A DNA stretch of 41,326 nt from Myxococcales bacterium (GCA_947491025.1 CANLIC010000036.1:1-41326); one strand, 5' to 3'. Positions 18,413 to 27,797 are shown, counted from the stretch's first letter. A program made the numbers and translations. The notes: generated by a model not told the origin, from the sequence alone.

Positions 18413-19273
18413 ATGGCGAGCCTCCCTGTGACCCTCGCGATCGCAGGCAGCGACAGCGGCGGCGGCGCTGGGATTCAGGCGGATCTCAAAGTCATGAGCG
18501 CGCTGGGCGCCTTCGCGACGTCGGCGGTGACCGCCATCACCGCCCAGAACACCGTCGGTGTGCAGGCGGTCTCGCTGCTGGCGCCTGCGCTGGTCCGGGC
18601 TCAGATCGACTCCGTCGCCACCGACATGCGCGTCGCTGCGGTCAAGACCGGGATGCTCGGCTCTGCCGAGATCGTGCGCGAGGTCGCCGCCGCGCTCGAC
18701 CACCACGCGCTGCGGCCCCTGGTCGTCGACCCGGTGATGCTGGCCAAGAGCGGCGACCCCTTGCTGGCCGACGACGCCGTGTCCGCCGTGATCGAGCTCT
18801 TGGTGCCCCGCGCGGCGCTGCTGACGCCCAACGCCCCCGAAGCGGCCCGGCTGACCGGCCTGCGGGTCGAGAATCACGACGACGCGGAGCGCGCCATCGC
18901 TGCGCTGGCGGCCCTCGGCGCCCGCGCCGTGCTGCTCAAGGGCGGCCACCTGCCGGCGCGGCGCGATCCCGACGACGGTCTCTTCCTGGTCGACTTGCTC
19001 TGGGATGGCCACGAGGTGATCGAGATCGCGGCGCCGTGGCATCCCGGTGGCCACACGCACGGCACGGGTTGTTCGTATGCTGCGGCCATCACGGCGCTGC
19101 TGGCGCGCGGCTTTCCGCTGCGCAGCGCGGTGCGGATCGCCCGGCGCTACCTCGATGGCGCCATCCGTCGCGGCCTGGAGATCGGCGCCGGCGCTGGTCC
19201 GACGGACGCCTTCTTCTTCTTGGATCCCGGAGAGATGCCCTGGCTGCGCATGCACCCCGGCGCCGACGGCTGA
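18413..19273 (+). CDS. thiD: Hydroxymethylpyrimidine/phosphomethylpyrimidine kinase
   Basis: 286 aa from ATG 18413; ATG 18404 is an alternative and neither has a strong ribosome binding site. ThiD phosphorylates HMP and then HMP-P to HMP-PP for thiamine synthesis or salvage. Ribokinase-superfamily features are TLAIAGSDSGGGAGIQADLK at the N-terminus, AVKTGMLGS, VVDPVMLAKSG, TPNAPEAARLTG, VLLKGGH and the anion-hole motif HGTGCSYAAAI. The length is slightly above the usual 260-270. No TPP riboswitch was seen upstream and no other thi gene lies nearby, so it may act in salvage. It is divergent from the DUF2807 lipoprotein gene. Confidence 0.93.
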   Translation: MASLPVTLAIAGSDSGGGAGIQADLKVMSALGAFATSAVTAITAQNTVGVQAVSLLAPALVRAQIDSVATDMRVAAVKTGMLGSAEIVREVAAALDHHALRPLVVDPVMLAKSGDPLLADDAVSAVIELLVPRAALLTPNAPEAARLTGLRVENHDDAERAIAALAALGARAVLLKGGHLPARRDPDDGLFLVDLLWDGHEVIEIAAPWHPGGHTHGTGCSYAAAITALLARGFPLRSAVRIARRYLDGAIRRGLEIGAGAGPTDAFFFLDPGEMPWLRMHPGADG

Positions 19274-19299
19274 TCCCAAGAGGTTTGGGTCGGACTGCC

Positions 19300-19328
19300 T
19301 TGCGTTCTCGCATGACCCTGCGTAGACT
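19300..19328 (+). promoter_or_regulatory. Candidate sigma-70 promoter for rplC
   Basis: TTGCGT (19300-19305) and TAGACT (19323-19328) are separated by exactly 17 bases. They lie between thiD and rplC, with the presumed transcription start near 19335, just before the hairpin at 19337. Confidence 0.4.
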
Positions 19329-19336
19329 CCCGCCCC

Positions 19337-19358
19337 CCTGCATCCTCACCGATGCAGG
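19337..19358 (+). promoter_or_regulatory. Hairpin in the rplC leader
   Basis: CCTGCATC pairs perfectly with GATGCAGG around a 6-base loop. If the promoter at 19300-19328 is real, this hairpin sits at the extreme 5' end of a roughly 190-base leader before rplC. It could stabilise the mRNA or serve as a regulatory site. It has no T-run and so is unlikely to be a terminator for thiD. Confidence 0.35.
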
Positions 19359-19528
19359 ACGGCCGGCCGATGCTGCCCCAACGGCGGGGCAGCCGCTCGG
19401 TACCGGTTCCACAAGCGCACGCTCGCGGGTCTTGGAGTTCGCTCCATAGCTGCAATGGCATCGACGCCTGCCCGACGTGACGCAGGAGCAGCGCCCAGCC
19501 GCCGAGGCAGGGGCAGCCGGAGGATGAG

Positions 19529-20176
19529 ATGACGATGGGATTGATGGGCCGCAAGGTCGGAATGACGCAGATCTTTGGACCCGAGGGTGGCCGCTTCGGC
19601 GTCACCGTGATCGCGGTCGAGCCGAACACCGTGGTCAAGGTCAAGAGCGCTGACGGCGCCGACGGCTACGACGCCCTGGTGCTCGGTGTTGGCGCGGTCA
19701 AGGACAAGCACATCAACAAGCCCGACCGCGGCTTCTTCATCCGCCAGGGCGTCGAGCAGAAGCGCCACCTGCGCGAGGTGCGGGTCTCGGCGTCGGACGC
19801 CAAGATGTTCGAGATCGGCAACGAGCTCGGCGTCAGCCTCTTCGCTCCTGGGCAGTTCGTCGACGTCGTCGGCACCACCAAGGGCCGCGGCTTCACGGGC
19901 GTCATCAAGCGCCACAACTTCCATCGCCCGAAGTCCTCGCACGGTACGCACGAGGTGTTCCGCCACGGCGGCTCGCTCGGCACCAACACCACGCCCGGCC
20001 GCGTCTGGAAGGGCAAGAAGATGGCGGGTCACTACGGCAATGAGCGGGTGACGATCCAGAACCTACTCATCGCCGGCGTCGATGCCGACAACCAGTACCT
20101 GCTCATCAAGGGCAGCGTGCCTGGCCCCAACGGACGGCTGGTCTTCATTCAGCGCGCCCGCAAGCTCAACCCCTAA
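19529..20176 (+). CDS. rplC: 50S ribosomal protein L3
   Basis: 215 aa, near the family's usual length. The start at 19529 has GGAGG 5 bases upstream. Hallmarks are GLMGRKVGMTQIF at the N-terminus, GRGFTGVIKRHNF in the centre, and GSLGTNTTPGRVWKGKKMAGHYGNE, the loop that reaches toward the peptidyl-transferase centre. It nucleates 50S assembly on 23S rRNA. It is unusual that it stands alone: rpsJ is not upstream and rplD/rplW/rplB are not downstream, although rplC normally lies in the S10 operon. No internal damage is seen, so it looks functional. Confidence 0.95.
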   Translation: MTMGLMGRKVGMTQIFGPEGGRFGVTVIAVEPNTVVKVKSADGADGYDALVLGVGAVKDKHINKPDRGFFIRQGVEQKRHLREVRVSASDAKMFEIGNELGVSLFAPGQFVDVVGTTKGRGFTGVIKRHNFHRPKSSHGTHEVFRHGGSLGTNTTPGRVWKGKKMAGHYGNERVTIQNLLIAGVDADNQYLLIKGSVPGPNGRLVFIQRARKLNP

Positions 20177-20220
20177 AGGGTCGCGCGCAGGGGGCTGGCG
20201 CGGCTTTCAGGGAGCTGGCG

Positions 20221-21327
20221 ATGCGCGTCACGTTTCCAGCGGCGCTCGACGCCATCGCCGCCGATCTGCCGGACTGCCCAACGCGGCGGTGGCGTGGCGC
20301 CATGCAACGCCAGGTCGCGGCCATGGGCAGCGACGCGCCGGCGTGGCCGATGCGCGTGGCAGAGCTGGCCCTCTGCCGCGCCGTTGCCGGCCGCATCGCT
20401 GGCGACGAGGACGACTTGCGTGCGCCGTGGTCGGCGTTCCCGGTGTTCGCCTGGCAGACGCCGACCGGCGTTGAGCTCGGGTTCTCGACGCTTTCGCCGA
20501 TGGTGCGGCGGCACCTGGCCACAGGCGACGATCCGGGGGCGTTGGCCACCGGCGCGGACGGCTGGCGCACCGAGCTGTCGGTGTTGCGCAGCCAGGGCGG
20601 GCTGGCGCGTCTGAAGCTACGGGATCAGCTGACCGTGGGCTGGACCGAGTTCACTGCGTTGCGCGAGGCCCTGCTGGACCTGCTGGCCGATCGCCGGACA
20701 CCGCTGCTGGCGCGGCTCGCCGCCATCGCCAGCGTGCACGCCAACACGCTGTCCAACCGCGCTTTGCCCGATCTCGCCGCCGGTGGCGGGCTCGAGCCGC
20801 TCCATACGCGGAACTATCTGGCGTTTCGAGCCTTTCTGGAGTCGCGCTGCGCCGCTGCCGACGCAGAGGCGTTGGGCGAGGTTCTCCGGCAGCTCGAGCC
20901 GCTCTGCGCCGGCGACGCTGGCCTCGGTGCTGCCGATGCGGCGCAGGTGTGCGAGGCGTTGCTCGGCGATTGGCGCGCCGATCTCGGGAGCTACGTCGCG
21001 GCCGTCGAGCGCGAGCTGGCCCCGGCCATCGAGTCGGTCTACGGCCTGTGGCTGTTCGGAACGCCCTTGCAGCGCGACGTCTCGTTGCTGCGCGGTTGGG
21101 CGGAGCTCGGCGAGAAGTTGGCGTTCGGTCTGCGCTTTGCTGCAGCCATCGGCGCCGCGCAGGGCGCACCGCTCGACGCTTTGCAGATGACGACGGCGCT
21201 GGCGCTCGGCGAAGCCGCGGTGGCCACGCTGGAGCCTCGGCTGCCGCTTTTGCAGCTGCCGACCGGGGCGCACGAGCGCGCGCCGCGCATGGTCGATCTC
21301 GACATGACCCTCGCCAGCATCGCCTGA
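20221..21327 (+). CDS. Hypothetical protein, mostly helical
   Basis: 368 aa. The start at 20221 has GGGAG 6 bases upstream and lies 44 bases after rplC. I do not recognise a family. The sequence is Ala/Leu/Arg-rich with no signal peptide, membrane segment, P-loop or Cys cluster, and reads as a largely alpha-helical cytoplasmic protein. Features that could guide a search are RRWRGAMQRQ near residue 22, SVHANTLSNRALPDL near 180 and SVYGLWLFGTPLQRDVSLLRGWAEL-like text near 275. It is followed after 33 bases by hemD and is probably co-transcribed with rplC, hemD and hemL. Confidence 0.75.
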   Translation: MRVTFPAALDAIAADLPDCPTRRWRGAMQRQVAAMGSDAPAWPMRVAELALCRAVAGRIAGDEDDLRAPWSAFPVFAWQTPTGVELGFSTLSPMVRRHLATGDDPGALATGADGWRTELSVLRSQGGLARLKLRDQLTVGWTEFTALREALLDLLADRRTPLLARLAAIASVHANTLSNRALPDLAAGGGLEPLHTRNYLAFRAFLESRCAAADAEALGEVLRQLEPLCAGDAGLGAADAAQVCEALLGDWRADLGSYVAAVERELAPAIESVYGLWLFGTPLQRDVSLLRGWAELGEKLAFGLRFAAAIGAAQGAPLDALQMTTALALGEAAVATLEPRLPLLQLPTGAHERAPRMVDLDMTLASIA

Positions 21328-21360
21328 GGCGGGGCGCTGACGGGCCAACCGGAGCCACGC

Positions 21361-22194
21361 GTGCCAACGGTGCTGCTGACGCGATCGGGCCCCGACAACG
21401 CGGCGAGCGCGGCCCGCATCCGTTCCGCCATCGCCGCCGGTCGGCTGCCGCGCGGTACGGCGATCTGCTCCCTGTCCACCAGCCGCGTGCTGCCCGGACC
21501 CACCGCCACAGGGGACGGCGAACCGCCCGACGCGGCGGCACTTGCAGCCGAGGTCGATGAGCGCATTCGCGGCGTGGCGGCGCTCGCCCTGACCAGTCGA
21601 CACGGCGCCCAGGCGGCGCTGACGCTGCTCGGAGCCGCGCGACTGCGTGCCTTCCGCGCGGCCGGTGGCGTGCTCGGTTGCGTCGGCCCGGCCACGGCCC
21701 GGATCCTCCTCCGCGCCGGAATCGAGGTCGACCTCATCGCGTCACCTGCGACAGCCGCGGGGCTCGGCGCCGGCCTCGTCGCCCGGCTGCCGCGAGGCGC
21801 CACCGTCGCGCACCTCTGCGGCGATCGCGCCCGGCCCGAGTTGGGGGCGGCCGTGCACCAGGCGGGCATGGCCTACGCGGCGCTGCCGGTGTACCGCAAC
21901 GCCGCATCGGCAGCGCCACGCGCGGATGTCGCCTCGCGGGCGCTGCGCGCCGACCTGGTGCTCGTTTTTGCGCCCTCGGCGGCCGAACGCCTCTACAGCC
22001 TCCTGCCCGCGCTGCGCCAGCGTCCCGCCCTGGCGATTGGACCGACCACCGCCGCGGCCCTGCGGACGAGCCATGGCGTGGCGCCCATCGCTGTGGCAGA
22101 AAGCGGCGCGGACTGGGTGCCTGCGCTCGCTGCCGCGCTCGCCGTCCTGGCCGCTCACACGCGGCGCCATCCCTCTGCAGAGGAGCCCCGATGA
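21361..22194 (+). CDS. hemD: Uroporphyrinogen-III synthase
   Basis: 277 aa from GTG 21361, with GGAG 6 bases upstream. HemD cyclises hydroxymethylbilane with D-ring inversion to uroporphyrinogen III. The family is poorly conserved. The supporting pattern is VLLTRSGPDN at the N-terminus, ALALTSRHGAQA, GCVGPATARILL, VAHLCGDRARPEL, VYRN, LVLVFAPSAAERL and AIGPTTAAAL, which follows the two-lobed HemD layout. The stop overlaps the hemL start (ATGA at 22191), which strongly supports a tetrapyrrole function. No hemC fusion is present. Confidence 0.85.
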   Translation: MPTVLLTRSGPDNAASAARIRSAIAAGRLPRGTAICSLSTSRVLPGPTATGDGEPPDAAALAAEVDERIRGVAALALTSRHGAQAALTLLGAARLRAFRAAGGVLGCVGPATARILLRAGIEVDLIASPATAAGLGAGLVARLPRGATVAHLCGDRARPELGAAVHQAGMAYAALPVYRNAASAAPRADVASRALRADLVLVFAPSAAERLYSLLPALRQRPALAIGPTTAAALRTSHGVAPIAVAESGADWVPALAAALAVLAAHTRRHPSAEEPR

Positions 22195-23516
22195 ATGCCA
22201 CCGCCGCTTCTGTCCCCGCCCGCGACCACAGCCTGTCGGAGGCGTGGTTCGAGCGCGCTTGCAACGTCATTCCTGGCGGCGTCCACAGCCCGGTGCGCGC
22301 CTTCAAGTCTGTCGGCGGCAAGCCGATCTACTTCGCCAGCGCCGAGGGCGCCCGCCTGCGCGATGTCGATGGCCACAGCTACCTCGATTTTCAGATGTCG
22401 TGGGGGCCGCTGATCCTTGGCCACGCCGACCCGGACGTCGTCGCGGCGGTGCAGGCGGTCGCTCCACTGGGCCTCTCCTACGGCGCAACCCATCGCACGG
22501 AGGTCGAGCTGGCGGAGCGCATCGTGTCGGCGTTCCCCGGCGCGGAGATGTGCCGATTCGTCAGCTCGGGCACCGAGGCGGTGATGACGGCGCTGCGGCT
22601 GGCCCGCGGCGCCACGCGGCGGTCCATCGTCGTCAAGTTCAGCGGCGGCTACCACGGCCACATCGACTCGCTGCTCGTCCGCGCCGGGTCGGGTCTCATC
22701 ACCGGCGCTGAGGCCGGCAGTGAGCCGACCTCCGCCGGCATTCCGCGCGACGTTGCCGCGACCACGCTCGTCGCTCGCCTCGGGGATCTCGAAGGCGTCG
22801 CCGCGCTTTTCCGCCGCCACGGTGCCGAGATCGCCGCTGTCATCCTCGAGCCGATGCCCGCCAACAACGGCCTCTTGCTGCAGACGCCGGCCTTTTTGCG
22901 CGGCTTGCGCGAGCTGTGCACCGCCCACGGCTCCCTGCTCATCTTCGACGAGGTCATCTCGGGGTTCCGCCTGCAGTTCGGGGGCTACGGCGAGATGGTT
23001 GGGGTGCGCCCGGACCTGACGACCCTCGGCAAGATCATCGGCGGCGGCCTGCCCGTCGGCGCCGTGGTCGGAAGCCGCGCGTTGCTCGAGCTGCTGGCGC
23101 CGGTCGGACCGGTCTACCAGGCGGGAACGCTCTCGGGCAACCCAGTGTCGATGGCGGCGGGCCTGGCGACGCTGCGCAAACTCGAGAACCCGGCCGTGTA
23201 CGCCAAGCTCGAGGCCCTTGGCGCCAGCCTCGCTGGCGCGCTGCAGGCAGAGGGCAAAGGCCAGATGCAGGTCGTGCGCGTCGGCTCGATCGTCTGGCCA
23301 TGGCTCGACGCCGCGGCGCCGCCTTGCGATGCCGAGTCGATTCCGAGCGGCGCAGAGGATGGCCACGTCCGCCGCTTCAACGCCATGCACCGGCCGCTGC
23401 TCGACGCCGGCTTCTACCTGCCGCCCTCCGCCTACGAGGTGCTCTTCTTGTCCGCCGCCCACGAAGAGGCGGACGTCAGCGCGCTCGCCCAGGCCATGCG
23501 CGGGCTGCTGACCTAA
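22191..23516 (+). CDS. hemL: Glutamate-1-semialdehyde 2,1-aminomutase
   Basis: 441 aa from ATG 22191, with AGGAG 6 bases upstream. It is a PLP enzyme that makes 5-aminolevulinate in the C5 pathway. Signatures are the opening VIPGGVHSPVRAFKSVGG, FVSSGTEAVMTALRLARG, KFSGGYHGHIDSLL, LIFDEVISGFR and TTLGKIIGGGLPVGAVVG with K281 as the Schiff-base lysine, then YQAGTLSGNPVSMAAG. Length is typical. It is translationally coupled to hemD and followed 3 bases later by a histidine kinase gene. Confidence 0.95.
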   Translation: MNATAASVPARDHSLSEAWFERACNVIPGGVHSPVRAFKSVGGKPIYFASAEGARLRDVDGHSYLDFQMSWGPLILGHADPDVVAAVQAVAPLGLSYGATHRTEVELAERIVSAFPGAEMCRFVSSGTEAVMTALRLARGATRRSIVVKFSGGYHGHIDSLLVRAGSGLITGAEAGSEPTSAGIPRDVAATTLVARLGDLEGVAALFRRHGAEIAAVILEPMPANNGLLLQTPAFLRGLRELCTAHGSLLIFDEVISGFRLQFGGYGEMVGVRPDLTTLGKIIGGGLPVGAVVGSRALLELLAPVGPVYQAGTLSGNPVSMAAGLATLRKLENPAVYAKLEALGASLAGALQAEGKGQMQVVRVGSIVWPWLDAAAPPCDAESIPSGAEDGHVRRFNAMHRPLLDAGFYLPPSAYEVLFLSAAHEEADVSALAQAMRGLLT

Positions 23517-23519
23517 GCG

Positions 23520-24683
23520 ATGGGCAGCGGGCGTGCGGCGGCTCTCGGGGCCACGTTCTCGGCGCGAGGCAGCCGCGCCCGTGCGCTCGGCCGCGGCCTC
23601 TTTGCCGCTGCGGTGCTCTTGCTCATCGCGCTCGGCGTCTGGTGGATGGTGCTGCTCGATCGGTCACTGCAGCGCGAGCATCAGCTCTTGCGCCAGAGCC
23701 TCGCCGACGCCGCGGCCGTCCACGCCGCCCACATCGCGCTGTCGGGGGTGCGGCCGGCGCTCGGGGCTTTCGAGGCCGATGGGCGCTTTCTGTTCAAGCG
23801 CGGTGCGCCCTCTGGCCTTGAGCTCGGCGCGCGCGTCGATGGCGAGTTCGCGCTGGTGGCAGGCCCCACGGCGCTCGCCCGCCTTCGCGACCATTACGAC
23901 CGCAAACGCGTGATGCTCATCGGCGAGGGCGTGCTGCTTTGCACGTTGCTACTCGTCGTCGTGGCCATGCTGTACCAGCTTTTTCGCGCCGAGCGGCGCT
24001 TTCATGACGAGATCGAAGGATTTCTCTCGCGCGTCACCCACGACATGAAGACGCCGCTTGCCGGCATCAAGGCGGTCCTGCAGACCATCGAGGCAGGCCG
24101 CATGCCCTCAGATCGATTGCAGGAGCTCGCCGGTCGCGCCCTGCGCGAGGTCGACCGCGAAGAGGCGATGATCCAGAACCTGCTGCTGGCGCAGCGGCTG
24201 AGGATCGGCGCCCGGTTGGCCCGCGAGGCGGTCGATCTCTCCGCGCTGGTGGCGGCGGCTCTGACGCAGCGGCAAGAGCTTCCGGGCCCGCCCACCTGGC
24301 GCTTGGAGCGCGACGAGGCCGTGTCCACGTGGATCGTGCAAGGCGACGCCACTGCGCTGCACTCGATCCTCGACAACCTGCTCGACAACGCCGCCAAGTA
24401 TGGCGCCAAGGCGGTCGTCGTGCGGCTCTATGCCGCGCCGGCCAGGGGTGGCAAGGCCGGACAGGGCGTGGCCATCGAGGTCGAAGACGACGGCATCGGC
24501 TTCGAACCGCGCCGCGCCGCTCGCCTCTTCGAGCCCTTTGCCCGCGAGGCTGACGGGCTCGGCCGCAAGGGCACGGGACTCGGCCTCTGGATTGCCCGCG
24601 GGCTGGCTGAGGCGATGGGTGGAACGGTCGAGGCTCACAGCGAGGGGCCGGGCCGCGGTGCGCGTTTCTCGCTTCGCCTCTAA
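23520..24683 (+). CDS. Membrane sensor histidine kinase
   Basis: 387 aa, starting 3 bases after hemL. A short N-terminus is followed by a membrane segment at about 26-46, a roughly 85-residue presumed periplasmic sensor region with no recognised domain, and a second membrane segment at about 131-155. The HisKA part has FLSRVTHDMKTPLAG with phospho-acceptor H174. The catalytic ATPase part shows the N box ILDNLLDNAAKYG (around N290), G1 VEDDGIGF (around 321-328) and G2 GTGLGLWIARG (351-361). There is no clear HAMP domain. Its partner may be the receiver-only protein at 27412, one gene away. Coupling to hemL suggests co-expression with haem synthesis rather than a shown functional link. Confidence 0.92.
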   Translation: MGSGRAAALGATFSARGSRARALGRGLFAAAVLLLIALGVWWMVLLDRSLQREHQLLRQSLADAAAVHAAHIALSGVRPALGAFEADGRFLFKRGAPSGLELGARVDGEFALVAGPTALARLRDHYDRKRVMLIGEGVLLCTLLLVVVAMLYQLFRAERRFHDEIEGFLSRVTHDMKTPLAGIKAVLQTIEAGRMPSDRLQELAGRALREVDREEAMIQNLLLAQRLRIGARLAREAVDLSALVAAALTQRQELPGPPTWRLERDEAVSTWIVQGDATALHSILDNLLDNAAKYGAKAVVVRLYAAPARGGKAGQGVAIEVEDDGIGFEPRRAARLFEPFAREADGLGRKGTGLGLWIARGLAEAMGGTVEAHSEGPGRGARFSLRL

Positions 24684-24905
24684 TGCCGAGGGGCCGCCGC
24701 CGTCACTGCGACCGCTGAGGCTGGCGCACTGACCTCCACAGCCGAGCCGACTGCCCTCATCCCAGCCGCCGATCCGCCTTGTCTTCTGCCGCGTTTCAAA
24801 GTGGCTATGGCTCGCCCGCGCTGGACGACGCGCTGCCGCCGGCGTAGGCTTGTGCCGTCGTCACCGGTCGAATTTCGCGACCGCATTCCCGACCCAGGAG
24901 GCCCC

Positions 24906-26957
24906 GTGTCCACGATGGCCCTCGCGCAGCGTCTGCGCTGCTCCGTGGCTTCGCAGCGCACCTCTTTGTTGCTGCTGGCGCTCACCCTCTCTTGCTCAGA
25001 GACGCCGACAGAAGGCGAAGGCGCCAGCGCTGCTGGCGGCGGCGTCGGCGGAGGTGGCGGGCTCTGCGCGACGGCGTTTTGCCTCGAGGACGACATCCGC
25101 GCCCAGCTCCAGCCGGCGTCATTGGCGTTTCCCGACCTGGAGCCGGGCGAGAATCTGGTGCAGGAGGTCAAGGTCCGCCACATCGGCGCCCGTGGCGTGC
25201 TGACCATCAGCAAGGCGAGCTTCCTCCAAGATGGCCAAGAGTTCGGTCTCATCGCTTTTACGACGATGACCCTGCAACCGGGCGGCGAAGCCGCGCTGCA
25301 GGTGCGCTACGCCCCCACCAAGACGGGCAAGAAGGTCGCACAGTTGCTGCTGACGACCAACGCGACGCTGGAGGCGATGCGGACCATCGTTCTGCCGCTG
25401 AGCGTCCATCCCGGCGTCGGCGCGCTCAAGGCGCTGCCGGATCCGGTCGACTTCGGCGGCGTAGCGGTCGGCGCGACGGCCGACGGCTCCGCGACGCTCG
25501 CCAACCACGGCGCCAAGCCGGTGGTGCTCGAGAGCCTGGCCATCGAGGGCCCGGCAGGTCACCCCTTCGCAGTGTTGGAGCCCCCGACGCTGCCGATGAA
25601 CCTGGCGGCCAATGGCACGCTCGCGGTCAAGCTGCGCTGTGCGCCCCTGCAAGAGGGCAGCGCGGAGGCGACGCTGCGGGTCGGCTACGACGGCGACAAG
25701 GTGGCAACGACGACGCTGCTGGCTGAGACGCCGGGGCCGAAGATCCTGGTCACGCCGCCTGCGCTCTCCTTCGGCAGCCTGTCCAAGGGCGACACGGCGA
25801 CGCAGCAGGTGACGATCACGTCCAACGGTGCCAGCAAGCTCGACGTCGCGTCGATCACGCTGTCGCCCCTCTCCAAGGTCAAGTCCGTCAAGGTCAGCGA
25901 TCCCGGGCCCTTCTCGCTGCTACCGGGCGAGAGCCGGACCCTCGACGTGACGCTCACGCTCGACGTGGAGCTCGGCAGCGCCAGCGGCATCGTCGCCAGC
26001 CTCATCGTCAAGAGCAACGCGAGCCCGGCCGAGATCTCGGTCCCGCTCTCGCTCACCGGCAAGCCCTGTGTCCGCAGCGAGTCGAAGGCGTCGGTGCAGG
26101 CGACGGCCATCGGCGGCCAGGTCGACGTGCTGGTCGCCATCGACACCTCGGGCTCGATGAAGGAGGAGGCGAAGGCGGTCCAAGCCAACCTCAACAACTT
26201 CGCGAAGATCATCGCCGCCAAGGCCATCGACGCCCACGTCGTCTTGCTCGCCGACGGCTTTGGGCTCTGCGTGCCGCCCCCGCTCGGCGGCCCCAGCTGC
26301 GCCGACAGCAGCCAGTTTCGGCACATCAAGGTCAAGGTGGACTCGACCGACGCCCTCGAGCGCATCATCTCGAGCTATCCGTTGTATAAGGATTTTCTTC
26401 GCGTCGGCGCAGCGAGGCACCTCGTCGTGGTCAGCGATGACAAGAGCGACAAGGACGGCAAGTGGTTCGAAGGCAAGCTGGCCGGGCTAACCGATCCCGG
26501 CTTTCCGGACGGCTTTGTGCTGCATGGCGTGGTGTCCTGGTCGGATGAGCTGCCCTTCTTGCCGTGCCTCGGTGGCGCCGGCTGGGGCGGCGTCTACATG
26601 GATCTCGCCAAGAAGACCGGTGGCGAGCTGGCGAAGATCTGCACGCCAGACTGGACCCAGGTCTTCACCGCCATCGGCGCCAACGTCATCAAGACGGTCA
26701 AGGTGCAGTGCATCTACCCGCTGCCGCTGGGCTCTGATGGCGCGCCGGTGCCGCTCGGTGAGCTGACGCTGTCGTGGAGCGAGGGCAGCGGCACAGCGAA
26801 AGATATTCCGCAGGTCAACTCCGCCGCGGCGTGCCCGAAAGACAGCGTCGGTTGGCACGCCGACAACGCCGCAGCGCCCAAAGCGGCGGTGCTCTGCCCA
26901 GCGACCTGCGACGCCCTCGGCGGCAAGACGCTGCACTTCCACTTCGGTTGTCCTTAG
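24906..26957 (+). CDS. VWA-domain lipoprotein with ASH/HYDIN-like beta repeats
   Basis: 683 aa from GTG 24906, with AGGAGG 4 bases upstream; ATG 24915 is an alternative. The lipobox LSCS is followed by a Gly-rich linker. Residues about 60-395 are three Ig-like repeats of the choice-of-anchor/ASH (HYDIN-like) type, recognisable from LAFPDLEPGE, PVDFGGVAVGAT and LSFGSLSKGDTATQQVTI. The C-terminal half is a von Willebrand A domain with the MIDAS motif DTSGSM starting at D413 and VVVSDDKSD further on. This layout is common in myxobacterial surface proteins and suggests metal-dependent adhesion or scaffolding outside the cell. Cys-containing inserts near the end (ACPKDS, CPATCD) may form disulfides. 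It has no evident operon partner. Confidence 0.88.
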   Translation: MSTMALAQRLRCSVASQRTSLLLLALTLSCSETPTEGEGASAAGGGVGGGGGLCATAFCLEDDIRAQLQPASLAFPDLEPGENLVQEVKVRHIGARGVLTISKASFLQDGQEFGLIAFTTMTLQPGGEAALQVRYAPTKTGKKVAQLLLTTNATLEAMRTIVLPLSVHPGVGALKALPDPVDFGGVAVGATADGSATLANHGAKPVVLESLAIEGPAGHPFAVLEPPTLPMNLAANGTLAVKLRCAPLQEGSAEATLRVGYDGDKVATTTLLAETPGPKILVTPPALSFGSLSKGDTATQQVTITSNGASKLDVASITLSPLSKVKSVKVSDPGPFSLLPGESRTLDVTLTLDVELGSASGIVASLIVKSNASPAEISVPLSLTGKPCVRSESKASVQATAIGGQVDVLVAIDTSGSMKEEAKAVQANLNNFAKIIAAKAIDAHVVLLADGFGLCVPPPLGGPSCADSSQFRHIKVKVDSTDALERIISSYPLYKDFLRVGAARHLVVVSDDKSDKDGKWFEGKLAGLTDPGFPDGFVLHGVVSWSDELPFLPCLGGAGWGGVYMDLAKKTGGELAKICTPDWTQVFTAIGANVIKTVKVQCIYPLPLGSDGAPVPLGELTLSWSEGSGTAKDIPQVNSAAACPKDSVGWHADNAAAPKAAVLCPATCDALGGKTLHFHFGCP

Positions 26958-27411
26958 GCGGGTGAACTCAAACCGCACGCTGCTGCGGCCGCCGCGCCTG
27001 GGCAGACCGTGGCTTACGTCCTCGCTCCCTCGGTCGCCGCGCTGCAAGTGCGGCTCGGTCGATCGCTCCGGGCGCGCTCACGGCTTGTCTCAGCCGCGTC
27101 ACCCTCGCGACGAGCGCATTTTGATTCCACTCTCTTTGAGCCTGAATTCAAACCGCACGCTGCTGCGGCCGCCGCGCCTATGCAGACAGTGGCTTGCGTC
27201 CTCGCTCCCTCGGTCGCTTCAGCGAAAGTGCGGCTAGGTCGGTCGCTCCGGGCGCGCTCACGGTCTGTCTCGGCCGCGTCACCCTCGCGACGCGTGCATC
27301 TTGGCTACGCCCTCTTCGGCGCTAGCGAGCCCATGGCCAGGCGGACGAGGCTCGGCGACGCCGAGGGCGGGCCCCTTGCACGCGATGGGGCGATCGCGTA
27401 CCCAGCCGGCC
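26958..27411. repeat. Noncoding region with a direct repeat of 180-bp period
   Basis: Two copies of a roughly 150-bp sequence start at about 26967 and 27147, exactly 180 bases apart. Shared blocks include TCAAACCGCACGCTGCTGCGG at the start and TCGCTCCGGGCGCGCTCACGG in the middle, ending in CACCCTCGCGACG. The copies differ by scattered substitutions. An open frame on the plus strand runs through both copies but has no ribosome binding site and no known family, so I treat the repeat as noncoding. The last 110 bases (27302-27411) lead to the response regulator gene without an obvious promoter. Confidence 0.75.
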
Positions 27412-27797
27412 ATGGCGCGCATCCTCCTCTGCGAAGACGACGACTTGATCGGCACCATGGTGGCGCTGATGCTGCAGGGCGAGGGCCATGAGGTCGCCCG
27501 CTTTCCGAGCGCCGAAGCGGCCTTGGCTGCAGTGCGTGCGGGCCTCTCGCCCGAGCTCTACGTCCTCGATGTCAACCTGCCTGGCCGCGATGGCGTGTCC
27601 CTAGCCGCGGATCTCCGCGCCCGCGGCGAGGCCGCTCCGGTGCTGATGTTGACGGCCCTGGCCGACACCGCCGCCAAGGTGCGCTCGCTCGACGCCGGCG
27701 CAGACGACCATCTCGGCAAGCCCTTTGACATGCCCGAGCTGTTGGCGCGCGTCCGCGCCCTGCTGCGTCGCGCCGAGCGCGGCGCCAAGGAACTCCG

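Noticed and set aside
26962..27237. 91-aa open frame through the 180-bp repeat
   Set aside because: It has no ribosome binding site, no known family, and similar text in both copies is explained by DNA duplication.
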